This document shows positions 27,272-36,158 of a DNA stretch of 64,000 nucleotides, piece after piece; position 1 is the stretch's first letter, and every line of letters starts with the position of its first letter. Origin of the DNA: Fusibacter paucivorans (GTDB lineage Bacteria; Bacillota; Clostridia; Peptostreptococcales; Acidaminobacteraceae); assembly GCF_018390735.1 (NCBI RefSeq), contig NZ_JAHBCL010000008.1, positions 1-64,000 on the forward strand. The letters run 5' to 3'. The notes below the pieces were generated by a model. That model saw only the letters and a list, made by a program, of their open reading frames with translations, was not told the DNA's origin and made no database searches. A program made the position numbers and the translations under genes.

Positions 27272-28600
27272 ATGAACATTGGTTTTTTAGGATCAGAAAA
27301 GAGATTAAAATATATCCGTGAGGTTGTCGACACGCTTTTCACGGATATTCATCCGACGTATATTGTTGATGAATTAGCTTATTATAACGAAGAGACCGCT
27401 GCTGAGCTAAAAGCACTTCGAAATGATTTACAGGGCATTATCTTCGCAGGTGAGCTTCAGTACGAGTTTTACAACAGCATCTTTTTCCCGAATATTCCGT
27501 GCGATTATGTCAAGAAAGATTGGTCGTCGCTGCAAAATGCATTCTTGTCAATGTCTATAAAAGGGATTGATTTTAGAAATGTCAGTATCGACAGCTACTC
27601 CTATTCTTCAATTTTCAACTTGTTGAAAGACTTAGGGACTCTGGATAATGCGAAAGCGATTAAAATTATTCAGCGGCGTCAATTTGACAAAGGCTATGTC
27701 GATAGTGTGTTTGATGATCATTACTCATATTTTAAAAGCGGTGCTGTAAAAGGCTGTATTACAGCGCTTCATCCAGTGCTTTCGCTGCTGGAGGCAGAAG
27801 GTGTACCATGTGTTTACGCACGGCCTACGACAGAAATTATTATCAAGACCATCAATGGTATCGTGGATCTCTTTGAAACGCAATACAATAAAGATGGTCA
27901 TATTGCCATATTAATTCTTCAAATTATACCCAAAAAAGAGTATTCCTATATACGTCAAGATGAATATTTGTATATGCACGAAAAGATAAAAGTTGCTGAA
28001 GAAGTCTATTACTTTGCGAAGAATACGCATGCTGCTGTCGTCAGCGAGTCCATTGACAAATTCATGATTTTAATGAACAAGGAGACGCTGATTGATTATA
28101 CGAATGGGCTTCAACGCTTCTATTTGCTCAATTCAATCTTTATCAATACCAACTGTGATGTTAATATTGCCGTGGGCTATGGTTTTAATCCAAGTGAAGC
28201 TAAGTTCAATGCCAACTTGGCAGCTGAGAAGTTTGATGCAGACAGCAAAAACTTAACCTATATCGTTCCAAGGCAAAATGCGGCAATTGGACCTTTGAAC
28301 TTTTTAGTTGGCGATGATTTAAATGTCGACCGTATTGAAGAGGACTACATCAGTTCGCTTTCAAAAGAAATCGGCATATCGCAAACAATGCTCTATAAAC
28401 TCTACAGCATGATTGAAAGACAGAAGCGCAATTCCTGTACCTCGCAGGATTTGGCCGATAAACTGTCAATTTCTCAGCGCAATGCCAATCGACTGCTCAG
28501 AAAGCTTGAAGACTTCGGGTATGCAAAGGTTGTCGGCAAGCGACTCACAGGACAATCCGGTAGGCCGAGCGATATTTACGATATCAGTTTATCAAAGTGA
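27272..28600 (+). CDS. Transcriptional regulator with degenerate GGDEF-like domain and winged HTH
   Basis: Protein of 442 residues. The N-terminal 150 residues are unassigned. Residues about 195-350 look like a degenerate nucleotide-cyclase/GGDEF fold (SYIRQDEYLYMHEKIKVAEE and later GYGFNPSEAKFNANLAAEKF) without an active-site motif. The C-terminal 70 residues form a winged helix (SCTSQDLADKLSISQRNANR, then LLRKLEDFGYAKVVGKR). I choose ATG 27272 with TAGGTGATG upstream. It diverges from the YfcC-racemase operon and precedes the M20 peptidase, so it probably controls both. No name can be given. Confidence 0.7.
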   Translation: MNIGFLGSEKRLKYIREVVDTLFTDIHPTYIVDELAYYNEETAAELKALRNDLQGIIFAGELQYEFYNSIFFPNIPCDYVKKDWSSLQNAFLSMSIKGIDFRNVSIDSYSYSSIFNLLKDLGTLDNAKAIKIIQRRQFDKGYVDSVFDDHYSYFKSGAVKGCITALHPVLSLLEAEGVPCVYARPTTEIIIKTINGIVDLFETQYNKDGHIAILILQIIPKKEYSYIRQDEYLYMHEKIKVAEEVYYFAKNTHAAVVSESIDKFMILMNKETLIDYTNGLQRFYLLNSIFINTNCDVNIAVGYGFNPSEAKFNANLAAEKFDADSKNLTYIVPRQNAAIGPLNFLVGDDLNVDRIEEDYISSLSKEIGISQTMLYKLYSMIERQKRNSCTSQDLADKLSISQRNANRLLRKLEDFGYAKVVGKRLTGQSGRPSDIYDISLSK

Positions 28601-28681
28601 AATTGAATTTCGGACAAATTATCGCCTCTTTTATTCCAATACCAGTCAACTATACTAAGTCTGAAAAGGGAGGCTTGATTC

Positions 28682-29848
28682 ATGCTAGACAGAATAGAAA
28701 AAGCAATGGCTGCCATTGGCATTGACGATGCGAGCATCGTTGGCACTTGGAAAGAAATTGTAGAACTCGAAAGTTATACAAGAGATCCACGTGCAGTTGA
28801 AGTTTTGGGGACTTACTTAAAGTCAACATTTGAAGCAATTGGCTTTAATATGGAAATGCATACTTACGAGAATGCAGGACCCCTTTTAATTGGTGAGATG
28901 GGCGAAGGTGATCCTAGCGAAGGTATCATATTGACGGGGCATATGGATACTGTTTTTAAAACGGGAACACTTGCAGAAATTCCTTTCAGAGTCGAAGACG
29001 GTCGTGTTTACGGACCCGGCGTGCTTGACATGAAAGGCGGCATTAACTTAATGATCTACATTTCAAAGCTATTGAAAGAACTTGGATACACAAAACCAAT
29101 TAAAATTGTTATCTGTGGTGATGAAGAGCATGGTCATGCGTATTCAGATGCTGCTCAAAAGATGCAAGAAGCTTGCGAAGGCTATAAATGCGCTTTCAAT
29201 ATGGAGACGGGGCTCGTTGATAACAGTATTACTGTTGCTCGAAAAGGACGCATTGAATACGAAATAAAAGTACATGGCAAATCAGCACATGCAGGTGCAA
29301 ATTTTGCAGATGGGATCAATGCTATTTATGAGTTGGCGAATATCGTTGTCAAGATTAATGAACTCAATCAAAAATATGAAGATGTAACTTTCAGTGTTGG
29401 TATTATTCATGGTGGCGCGATTTCAAATGCAGTACCGCATTTAGCAGAAGCCAATGTCGATATCCGTTATTACAATACTGAAGATGGTGCGCGAATCAAA
29501 AATGACATTGAAGCCATTTGCAGTTCGCCGACGATTCCTGGAGCAACAGCTGAAGCGAGTATCAACAGCATGTTCCCGCCATTTATGGATACCGTAAATG
29601 GAAGCTTCTATCAATTAGTAGACGAAACCTCTCAAATGCTGGGATTTGGTGCTGTTACGCCAGCACACCTCGGCGGTTCATCGGATGCTTCTTATTTGAC
29701 GGAAACAGGTCTGCCGGTACTTTGCAGCATGGGTGCAAAAGGTGAGTGGAATCACACAGATCGTGAATACGCAGTGATTGCTTCAGCACAGGAGCGTATT
29801 AAACTCATCACTGCATCAATCCTTAGACTGGAAAACAAAGCACTATAG
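28682..29848 (+). CDS. M20 family metallopeptidase
   Basis: Cytosolic two-zinc carboxypeptidase or aminoacylase of 388 residues. Zinc and catalytic residues are in place: H87-M-D89 (TGHMDTVF), D116 in LDMKGG, the general base E148/E149 in CGDEEHG, E175 in NMETG, and the C-terminal histidine in HLGGSSDASYL. The dimerisation domain (SAHAG near residue 200) is present. GGGAGG lies about 7 bases before the ATG. Beside two N-acylamino-acid racemase-like enzymes and a transporter, it probably releases free amino acids from N-acyl or dipeptide substrates after racemisation. Confidence 0.9.
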   Translation: MLDRIEKAMAAIGIDDASIVGTWKEIVELESYTRDPRAVEVLGTYLKSTFEAIGFNMEMHTYENAGPLLIGEMGEGDPSEGIILTGHMDTVFKTGTLAEIPFRVEDGRVYGPGVLDMKGGINLMIYISKLLKELGYTKPIKIVICGDEEHGHAYSDAAQKMQEACEGYKCAFNMETGLVDNSITVARKGRIEYEIKVHGKSAHAGANFADGINAIYELANIVVKINELNQKYEDVTFSVGIIHGGAISNAVPHLAEANVDIRYYNTEDGARIKNDIEAICSSPTIPGATAEASINSMFPPFMDTVNGSFYQLVDETSQMLGFGAVTPAHLGGSSDASYLTETGLPVLCSMGAKGEWNHTDREYAVIASAQERIKLITASILRLENKAL

Positions 29849-29885
29849 AATAAAATGCTTTTAGAAAAAGCAGATTAAATTGAAA

Positions 29886-29973
29886 GCCACATGTATTGAT
29901 ACGGTTGCGAGTGATTAAATGGACAAACCATAAACTGTTCATTCACGATACCGGCAGTGCATGTGGTTTTTTT
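29886..29973 (+). terminator. Terminator after the M20 peptidase gene
   Basis: CCACATG (29887-29893) pairs with CATGTGG (29960-29966), with flanking A and T runs, and is followed by seven T. The loop is long. Confidence 0.6.
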
Positions 29974-30014
29974 ATAAAATACAAATGAATGTATAAATAT
30001 GGCATTAAATTTAA

Positions 30015-30043
30015 TTGTAATAAAAAAATTAAAATAGTATAAT
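30015..30043 (+). promoter_or_regulatory. Promoter of the hybrid histidine kinase
   Basis: TTGTAA (30015-30020) and TATAAT (30038-30043) are 17 bases apart, about 100 bases before the start codon, in very AT-rich DNA. Confidence 0.6.
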
Positions 30044-30143
30044 AGTCCTAGCTTACATTATCGCAAGGTTTGTGAACACGATTGCTGATAAATAGGCGAA
30101 AATGCATGTTTCTGAATAAATGCTGCACGGTGAGGAAGTTCAA

Positions 30144-32453
30144 ATGAAACATTTTGACGAAGATGTCTTTAAACAAATATTGGATAACATGCTGAGTATT
30201 GTCATTGTCGTTTCACCCGTTGGGAAAATAAGATATGCGAATCACTTAGCAGTTGCATTTTATGAGTATTCACTGGATGAGCTGCTGGCGATGACTGTAT
30301 TTGATCTGAGACCAACTGATGCATACGGTATGATCAAAGCACAGCTCAATGAGGCGCTTGAAACGGGCATTGCATTTGAGACCTATCATCAAAAACGCAG
30401 CGGTATTATGGCGCCGGTAAAAGTACGTTCGATACATGGACCTGATGTTGGACAAAGGTTTACCATCAGTGTGATTACCGATCTGTCGAAAACAGTGCTG
30501 CACAGAGAGCAATCCAAATTATTCGAGGCATCCCTGAATATTGCAGAAGAAGCCATTATAACCCTTGATGCACAAGCGCGCATCACGCGCTGCAACCGAG
30601 CAACTGAAAAGATATTGGGCTATCAGGAAGCCGAATTGATCAATCAGCCGGCAAATATACTGATCCCTGAAGAAAAATTGTCAGAATTTGAAATGATCAT
30701 GCGATTACTGCCGCTCTGTAAAGCCATATGCAGAATTGAAACAAAGCGATTACATAAAAGCGGGCATCTCATCCCATTGTCCGTATCCTACACAACGGTT
30801 CAAAATCAAAATGATCTGGTGGCGGGCTATGTTGGTATCTACAGTGATACGACTGAGATTCGAGCGATGAAGGATGCGCTGAAACAGATGCAGGAACGTG
30901 CGCTGGTGGCGCTAGAAGGTGGTAATTTCAGCGTTTTGGATATAGAATTAATTAACGGTGAAACGGCGATCTTTAATAGTATGGACCATTTGTTGGGCTA
31001 TTCAGAAAAAGACATCGATAAAACTTGTGAAGCTTGGCGGGCACTGGTGCACCCCGATGATCTCGAGCGTATCCGGTCGACATTTAAATCGCAGTTGGCA
31101 TCAGGGGGCGACATAGTCTATGAGTTTCGCATTTTGTCAAAACACAACGGTTATCGTTGGATGCGCACAAAGGGAAAAGTCTATAATTATAATACGTTTG
31201 GTATGCCGATGCGCATTATTGGAACCAATGAAGACATAACGGACTATAAAGAAATTGAAGAGGCGCTGATAAAAAATAATGAAGAGATGAAAGCGCTAAC
31301 AACTGAGATGGAACGCGCTAATCAAGCCAAGAGTCTCTTCCTCGCGAATATGAGCCATGAAATTCGCACGCCGCTCAACGGTATTATTTCTGCCGTACAA
31401 TTATTAAAAAAGTCGGGGTGCTACGATCCGGATCAGCAAAAACTAATGGCCATTCTTGAAACATCGGCAACGACATTAAAGAGTATTGTATCTGATATTC
31501 TCGATATGACAAAAGCAGAGCAAAGCGGGATCAAACTCAACTGTGTACCGTTTTCAATGAAATTATTAATGCTGGATGTGTTTAATGAACTTCAACTTGG
31601 GGCGAATGAGAAAGGCCTTGAGGTGGGATATTACTTTGATCCAAGTATTCAAGCGGACGTGCTGGGTGATCCGCAGAAATTTAAACAGGTGCTTGGCAAT
31701 ATCATTGCCAATGCCGTAAAATTTACAAGTGACGGCAGAATTACACTGAAAACAAAATGTATGCAACGCAGCAAACATCAAATGATGATCGGCATTGAAA
31801 TTGAGGATACGGGAATAGGTATTCCAGATGGTCGCCTTGCTGAAGTATTTGACCCATTTATGCAGGTTGATGAATCCATGAGTAAAGCTTTTCGCGGCAC
31901 AGGATTGGGGCTGGCAATTGCTAAACAGTATATTGAAGCGATGAAGGGAAATATAAAATGTGAAAGCAGGCTCAGCCGAGGCAGTAAATTTACAATAACC
32001 TGTCCTTTTGAAATCAGTATGGAAAAAAATGATGTATTGGTGCGTGATTTTCACTTGGAGCAATCCAATTTTAAAATGCGCTACGATCAGAAAAAGATTC
32101 TCAGCGTTGATGACAGCAGTATTAATCAAAATGTGATGGAGATCATCATAGCAAAAATGGGATATCAGCTGTACAAAGCATACCACGCTGAGGAAGCGCT
32201 GCAAATATTAAACGAGCATGCGATTGATCTTATTCTAATGGACATTCAGCTTCCGGGTATTAATGGGTACGAATTGACAGAGCAAATAAAACAGAATGTT
32301 AAGACGCGTCGAATTCCGGTGATTGCGATGACGGCGTATGCACGTCGAGAAGACAGAGAGGCGTGCAAGACAGCGGGTATGATTGACTTTATAACCAAAC
32401 CAATTGATGTCGACATACTCGTCAAAAAGATAAACAGTTACATGATGGATTAA
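30144..32453 (+). CDS. PAS-rich hybrid sensor histidine kinase
   Basis: Cytosolic signalling protein of about 769 residues; no membrane segment or signal peptide is visible. Order: three PAS-like domains (roughly 10-120, 130-245 and 255-375), a HisKA dimerisation domain with ANMSHEIRTPLNG near residue 406, a HATPase (NIIANAVKFT, EIEDTGIGIP and FRGTGLGLAIAK), and a C-terminal receiver (ILSVDDSSINQ; phosphoacceptor in LILMDIQLPG; lysine in DFITKPID). GAGGAA lies 7-8 bases before ATG 30144; ATG 30120 is in frame but without a site. A TetR gene and a PocR-HD-GYP gene follow, suggesting a c-di-GMP-linked switch. Confidence 0.92.
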   Translation: MKHFDEDVFKQILDNMLSIVIVVSPVGKIRYANHLAVAFYEYSLDELLAMTVFDLRPTDAYGMIKAQLNEALETGIAFETYHQKRSGIMAPVKVRSIHGPDVGQRFTISVITDLSKTVLHREQSKLFEASLNIAEEAIITLDAQARITRCNRATEKILGYQEAELINQPANILIPEEKLSEFEMIMRLLPLCKAICRIETKRLHKSGHLIPLSVSYTTVQNQNDLVAGYVGIYSDTTEIRAMKDALKQMQERALVALEGGNFSVLDIELINGETAIFNSMDHLLGYSEKDIDKTCEAWRALVHPDDLERIRSTFKSQLASGGDIVYEFRILSKHNGYRWMRTKGKVYNYNTFGMPMRIIGTNEDITDYKEIEEALIKNNEEMKALTTEMERANQAKSLFLANMSHEIRTPLNGIISAVQLLKKSGCYDPDQQKLMAILETSATTLKSIVSDILDMTKAEQSGIKLNCVPFSMKLLMLDVFNELQLGANEKGLEVGYYFDPSIQADVLGDPQKFKQVLGNIIANAVKFTSDGRITLKTKCMQRSKHQMMIGIEIEDTGIGIPDGRLAEVFDPFMQVDESMSKAFRGTGLGLAIAKQYIEAMKGNIKCESRLSRGSKFTITCPFEISMEKNDVLVRDFHLEQSNFKMRYDQKKILSVDDSSINQNVMEIIIAKMGYQLYKAYHAEEALQILNEHAIDLILMDIQLPGINGYELTEQIKQNVKTRRIPVIAMTAYARREDREACKTAGMIDFITKPIDVDILVKKINSYMMD

Positions 32454-32484
32454 GGGAAATTAAATAAGTAAGGAGGTGAGCGCA

Positions 32485-32506
32485 AAACCTAACGAACGTT
32501 AGGTTT
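32485..32506. promoter_or_regulatory. 22-base palindrome between ribosome site and TetR start: probable autoregulatory operator
   Basis: Arms of 10 bases, AAACCTAACG and CGTTAGGTTT, flank a central AA. It touches the GTG start at 32507 and separates it from the AAGGAGGTG site at 32470-32478. As DNA it looks like a TetR operator; as RNA it could fold (8-base stem, GAAC loop) and shorten the distance between ribosome site and start. Confidence 0.7.
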
Positions 32507-33112
32507 GTGCCAATGGGTATGGCAGTTAACGATAATAAACAAGCACAGCTTAAGAGGATTGCATTTAAGTATTTTTTAGAAAAGGGCTATGAAGCCACCA
32601 ATATGCGTAAAATAAGCGCAGAAATTGGTATTAAGGCATCTTCGATTTATTTTTACTATGATTCGAAGCAAGCGCTTTTTATGAGCGTGCTAAATGACAT
32701 TTTGTCAGAACGGTACGAAGCTGTTCAATTGCAGATGGCACGTGATTTAAAGATTGATGTGCCGCCGATTGAAAAGCTCTATATGCTTCTTAACAGCAGT
32801 ATTAAGGCATGTGCAGAAAACAGTGCGCCGTTCAAATTTATATTGAGATATCGTATTTTTCCAGAAGAGGGTATTGCCCTTTCATCTCGCGAGCAATTCG
32901 AGAACTGGCGCAATGAAGAATATGAATTGTGTAAATCTATCTACGATGAACTTAGTATAGGTTTACCCCAATATGACAGCAAACTGCTTTTTCACCATTT
33001 TAAACGGTTTCAGAGCAGCATGCTAAATGAAATATTACTGTCGGGGATTATGCTGGACGATAGAACAACACAAAAATTTTGGCAGATGTTCTGGAGTAAC
33101 TTGGGGATTTAA
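32507..33112 (+). CDS. TetR/AcrR family transcriptional regulator
   Basis: Regulator of about 201 residues. The N-terminal helix-turn-helix (residues 12-55) reads ATNMRKISAEIGIKASSIYF followed by YYDSKQALF, a textbook TetR motif. The start is uncertain: GTG 32507, ATG 32513 and ATG 32519 are all in frame, and the only strong ribosome site (AAGGAGGTG, 32470-32478) is about 28 bases upstream of the GTG, with a 22-base palindrome between. The gene lies between a histidine kinase and a PocR-HD-GYP gene, all on the same strand. It probably represses itself and the HD-GYP gene. Confidence 0.88.
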   Translation: MPMGMAVNDNKQAQLKRIAFKYFLEKGYEATNMRKISAEIGIKASSIYFYYDSKQALFMSVLNDILSERYEAVQLQMARDLKIDVPPIEKLYMLLNSSIKACAENSAPFKFILRYRIFPEEGIALSSREQFENWRNEEYELCKSIYDELSIGLPQYDSKLLFHHFKRFQSSMLNEILLSGIMLDDRTTQKFWQMFWSNLGI

Positions 33113-33141
33113 ACTGTTGAGAAGTGTAAAGGAGGTAAAGG

Positions 33142-34788
33142 ATGTACCCGACAGAAGTATCAACACACACATTGAATGATATATTGGATCTTGAACTGTT
33201 GGCATCGTACATTAATCAGCTCTATCGATACATAAAGATGCCGATTACATTGCTTGACAGTGAAGGAAATATTATTATCGCATCGCCGTGGTCTGAAGTA
33301 TGCACGGCATTTATGCGAAAAGGATGCCGGACTGGTGTGATCTGTCAATCTGTTTGTACAAATATGTCTACGCAAAAAGTGAGACTTTTTAAATGCCCAA
33401 ATGGGTTTTATATGTATCAGTTCCCCATTGTGATGGGTGATACGGTTATCGCACAGTTGGTGCTGAGCCAGTTTCTTTTTGAATCGCCGGAGAGGGAAGC
33501 CTTTCGAAAAGTGGCGGAGGGCCAGCAGTTTGACATGGACGCCTTTTACAGCGCGCTTGATAAAATCAGAATGACAACACATGTGGAAATCAAGAGCATT
33601 ATTGCTTTGATGGGTGATCTGGTTAAAATGCTTCACGACATGATCGGTCGGCGAATAACGGCAAAGGAACTGGAGGATGAACTCATGCAGGGGTATGAAG
33701 AATTGGAAGCTTCTTATCAGGATGTTTCCGAACTCAATGATCAATTAAACAAAATCAATTTGGAATTGTCCGATAAAAATAGAATTGTTGAGCAGAGCGA
33801 GAGGCGTTACCGTGTCTTAATAGAGCACATGCGACAGGGTATTTTCATCTTTGAAACAGATTATGGCGATGCCAGTGAAGCAGAGGACTATCGTGTGATT
33901 GATATGAATCCGGCAATGATGCAAATTCTCAAAGAGATGAGAGAGACTTATGACAATCTTCAAACTGTCCAAACGGAGACATTGCCACTGATGCGTTTTA
34001 TTAAGCGGTATCTTAGTGCCGTCGATAAGGAATCAAAGTATTTTTTGGATGAAGCGCATAAGAAATACTACGAAGTTGAGTACGAACGTTTGACAAAATG
34101 TGAAATGATGGTTTGTGTGACGGATAAGACGGAGATTTTCGAAAAGTTTGAGAATCAGCGAAAGCAGATGTGGGAACTCGTATCCTCTATGGGAAAGCTT
34201 GTGGAAAAACGGGATCTCTATACGGCGGATCATCAAAAGAAAGTAGCGGCTTTAGCAGCGAGAATTGCTGTTAACATGGGTCTTAGCCGTTGGCAGGTTG
34301 AGAGTGTTTACCTTGCGAGCCTCGTTCACGATATCGGCAAAGTGAGTATTCCATCTGAAATTTTGGTAAAACCGGATAAACTGACATCAATTGAATACGA
34401 ACTGATGAAAACACATGTTATGACCGCATATGATATTTTAAGCAGTGTCTATTTTTCGACGCCGATCGCTGAAATTGTTAAACAGCATCATGAAAGGCTT
34501 GATGGCTCTGGTTATCCTGCTGGCCTTAAAGGTGAGGCGTTAATGATCGAAGCAAGAATTGTAGCTGTAGCGGATGTCTACGAAGCGATTAATTCCCATC
34601 GGCCTTATCGGCCATCACTTGGGAAAGCATATGCACTGGAACATCTCAATACGCATAAGGGCAGCTTGTACGATTGTGATGCTGTCGATGTGTGTACGCG
34701 AATCGCATCACTGACCCCATGGACACTTGACGATGTTGAAAAATATTTTCAAGAACGCGCTTTTTCACTTGATGAAAGCGAACTTTGA
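33142..34788 (+). CDS. PocR-PAS-HD-GYP cyclic-di-GMP phosphodiesterase
   Basis: Cytosolic sensor-effector of 548 residues. The N-terminal 180 residues look like a PocR-type ligand-binding domain, with cysteines in RKGCRTGVICQSVC that could bind metal. A coiled coil (GYEELEASYQDVSELNDQ) leads to a PAS-like domain (about 215-340), then HD-GYP with LVHDIGK near 396 and HHERLDGSGYP near 450-457. PocR domains are known to sense small polyols or hydrocarbon derivatives. AAAGGAGG lies 7 bases before the ATG. It is a full-length paralogue of the gene at 22102. A weak hairpin (34804-34826) follows the stop. Confidence 0.88.
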   Translation: MYPTEVSTHTLNDILDLELLASYINQLYRYIKMPITLLDSEGNIIIASPWSEVCTAFMRKGCRTGVICQSVCTNMSTQKVRLFKCPNGFYMYQFPIVMGDTVIAQLVLSQFLFESPEREAFRKVAEGQQFDMDAFYSALDKIRMTTHVEIKSIIALMGDLVKMLHDMIGRRITAKELEDELMQGYEELEASYQDVSELNDQLNKINLELSDKNRIVEQSERRYRVLIEHMRQGIFIFETDYGDASEAEDYRVIDMNPAMMQILKEMRETYDNLQTVQTETLPLMRFIKRYLSAVDKESKYFLDEAHKKYYEVEYERLTKCEMMVCVTDKTEIFEKFENQRKQMWELVSSMGKLVEKRDLYTADHQKKVAALAARIAVNMGLSRWQVESVYLASLVHDIGKVSIPSEILVKPDKLTSIEYELMKTHVMTAYDILSSVYFSTPIAEIVKQHHERLDGSGYPAGLKGEALMIEARIVAVADVYEAINSHRPYRPSLGKAYALEHLNTHKGSLYDCDAVDVCTRIASLTPWTLDDVEKYFQERAFSLDESEL

Positions 34789-34846
34789 AAAGAAGGCTTA
34801 TTCGGGTATATGATAAAAATATACCCTCGAATCCCCAAATTATCTG

Positions 34847-34875
34847 TGGACAAACGGCGGTGAGAAGGTTATAAT
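34847..34875 (+). promoter_or_regulatory. Promoter of the cobalamin-riboswitch operon
   Basis: TGGACA (34847-34852) and TATAAT (34870-34875) are separated by 17 bases and lie just upstream of the riboswitch. Confidence 0.7.
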
Positions 34876-34890
34876 GCTGTCATAATTGAA

Positions 34891-35070
34891 TGTGTACACA
34901 GGTCCGTATTTTATACGGTTAAAAGGGAAGTCAGGTGAAATTCCTGCACAGTCCCGCTGCTGTAAAAGAAGAGCTGCTCGTTGGTGCCACTGTTTTGATT
35001 ATCATAATGATCTAAAATGGGAAGGCTCGAGTGGTGATGATGCTTAAGTCAGAAGACCTGCCTGTGTTCG
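34891..35070 (+). ncRNA. Cobalamin riboswitch (B12 element)
   Basis: The core features of the AdoCbl/B12 aptamer are readable: AAAGGGAAGTCAGGTGAAAT-type sequence near 34922, then CCTGCACAGTCCCGCTGCTG, and the B12-box-like AGTCAGAAGACCTGCC (35047-35062). P1 is formed by ACACA (34896-34900) with TGTGT (35063-35067). A terminator hairpin at 35144-35173 is the likely expression platform, so high cobalamin should stop transcription. The operon downstream encodes TrmO and a cobalamin/iron-type ABC importer. Confidence 0.9.
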
Positions 35071-35143
35071 TTTGCTTTAAACTCTACGGACGATGGAGGG
35101 CAATTTTATTTTGGATGATTTGCGTCATGAAGGCGCTTATAAG

Positions 35144-35173
35144 ACCACTTATCGTTGTGATAAGTGGTTTTTT
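35144..35173 (+). terminator. Riboswitch-controlled terminator
   Basis: ACCACTTATC and GATAAGTGGT form a perfect 10-base stem with a GTTGT loop, followed by TTTTT. It lies 74 bases after the B12 aptamer and before the first gene. The 35174-35427 leader holds no convincing gene. Confidence 0.85.
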
Positions 35174-35427
35174 GCTGTTGATAAGATAACGAAGCGGGAA
35201 CATGTGCACAATCAAGTTCAAAAGCATCAGGGAAGCAAAAAGAAAAGCAAGGAAGATGAAGGAAGGGCCATTAGAAGATGTGTTACAGTATTCTGCAAGG
35301 ATTCAGGTACTCGAATCTTGACTGCGGCAGGACGATACCAAACCGGATGGCTCGATATCGGATTTGTGGGGAAGGTTGCCGACAACGCCTGTGCTGACAA
35401 GCGGCGAATAAAAACTGGAGGTGACAG

Positions 35428-35841
35428 ATGGAATTAAAATCAATTGGGCGAATAGAAAGCCCCTATCAGTGCAAGGGTGATGCACCAAGACAGGGGATTT
35501 ATTCAAAAGAGATCATGAAGATTCACGTTGAACCTGAATACGCAGAAGCGTTAAAAGGGGTTGCGGTAGAATCGCACATCGTCGTTCTCTATTGGGGAGA
35601 TCGTGCAGATCGAAGTGTATTAAGAACCATACCGCCGAGGCGAGATGTTGAGATGGGTGTCTTTGCATGCCGCTCGCCAAATCGTCCGAACCCGATTGCG
35701 CTCTGTGTCGCAGAAGTTATGGCAATTTCAGCCAATACGCTGACTGTTGTCGGGCTCGATGCACTAGATGGCAGTCCACTGCTGGACATTAAGCCCTATG
35801 TGTCCATGTTGGATGATTCGCAGATGCATCGTGAAGCATAA
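35428..35841 (+). CDS. trmO: TrmO/TsaA-like SAM-dependent tRNA methyltransferase
   Basis: Small protein of 137 residues of the TrmO (YaeB/VirR) family, which methylates N6-threonylcarbamoyladenosine at tRNA position 37 using S-adenosylmethionine. The start LKSIGRIESPY, the central VVLYWGDRADRS and the strongly conserved FACRSPNRPNPI are diagnostic. It ends soon after LDIKPYV and so lacks the C-terminal domain of longer TrmO proteins. GGAGG precedes the ATG by 6-7 bases. It is the first gene after the cobalamin riboswitch; in anaerobes short TrmO-like proteins often accompany metal or corrinoid transporters, so a different role is possible. Confidence 0.85.
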   Translation: MELKSIGRIESPYQCKGDAPRQGIYSKEIMKIHVEPEYAEALKGVAVESHIVVLYWGDRADRSVLRTIPPRRDVEMGVFACRSPNRPNPIALCVAEVMAISANTLTVVGLDALDGSPLLDIKPYVSMLDDSQMHREA

Positions 35842-36158
35842 TGTGTGGAACTGGGATGCAGTTTGCGGAAAAGTTGGTGTCAAAATGTGATTGATCCAAC
35901 GAAGAAAAAATGAGAAAGCAAGTGAAAAGAGCTGTAAATGAAGGAAAAACAGAAATGTAAGACAAAAATGAAAGACGAAAATAGAAAATGAAAGAATTGA
36001 CGAAATATAAGCAAGTGAGGAAATTGCATTATTCAACGTTAATGTGTTCGCCACGATAGGCATGGCTTTTGAAAGCCAGTTATTCAACACAGTGTGGTGA
36101 AAACTCAATTAAAGGCGATTGTGCCATTTCCTCAATCGACTGAAAGATAGGAGATCAT
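35842..36158 (+). other. Purine-rich intergenic gap
   Basis: About 317 bases between TrmO and the ABC binding protein, rich in short A and GA runs. I see no gene or terminator; an internal promoter is possible but no paired boxes stand out. The next start has TAGGAG about 6 bases upstream. Confidence 0.35.

Noticed and set aside
31566-32204. 212-codon minus-strand frame opposite the histidine kinase
   Set aside because: It lies opposite the HisKA/HATPase region, which is clearly coding, and shows no family features.
35093-35437. Possible 114-codon gene after the cobalamin riboswitch
   Set aside because: It runs through the terminator hairpin at 35144-35173, has no ribosome site, has no recognisable domain and overlaps TrmO.
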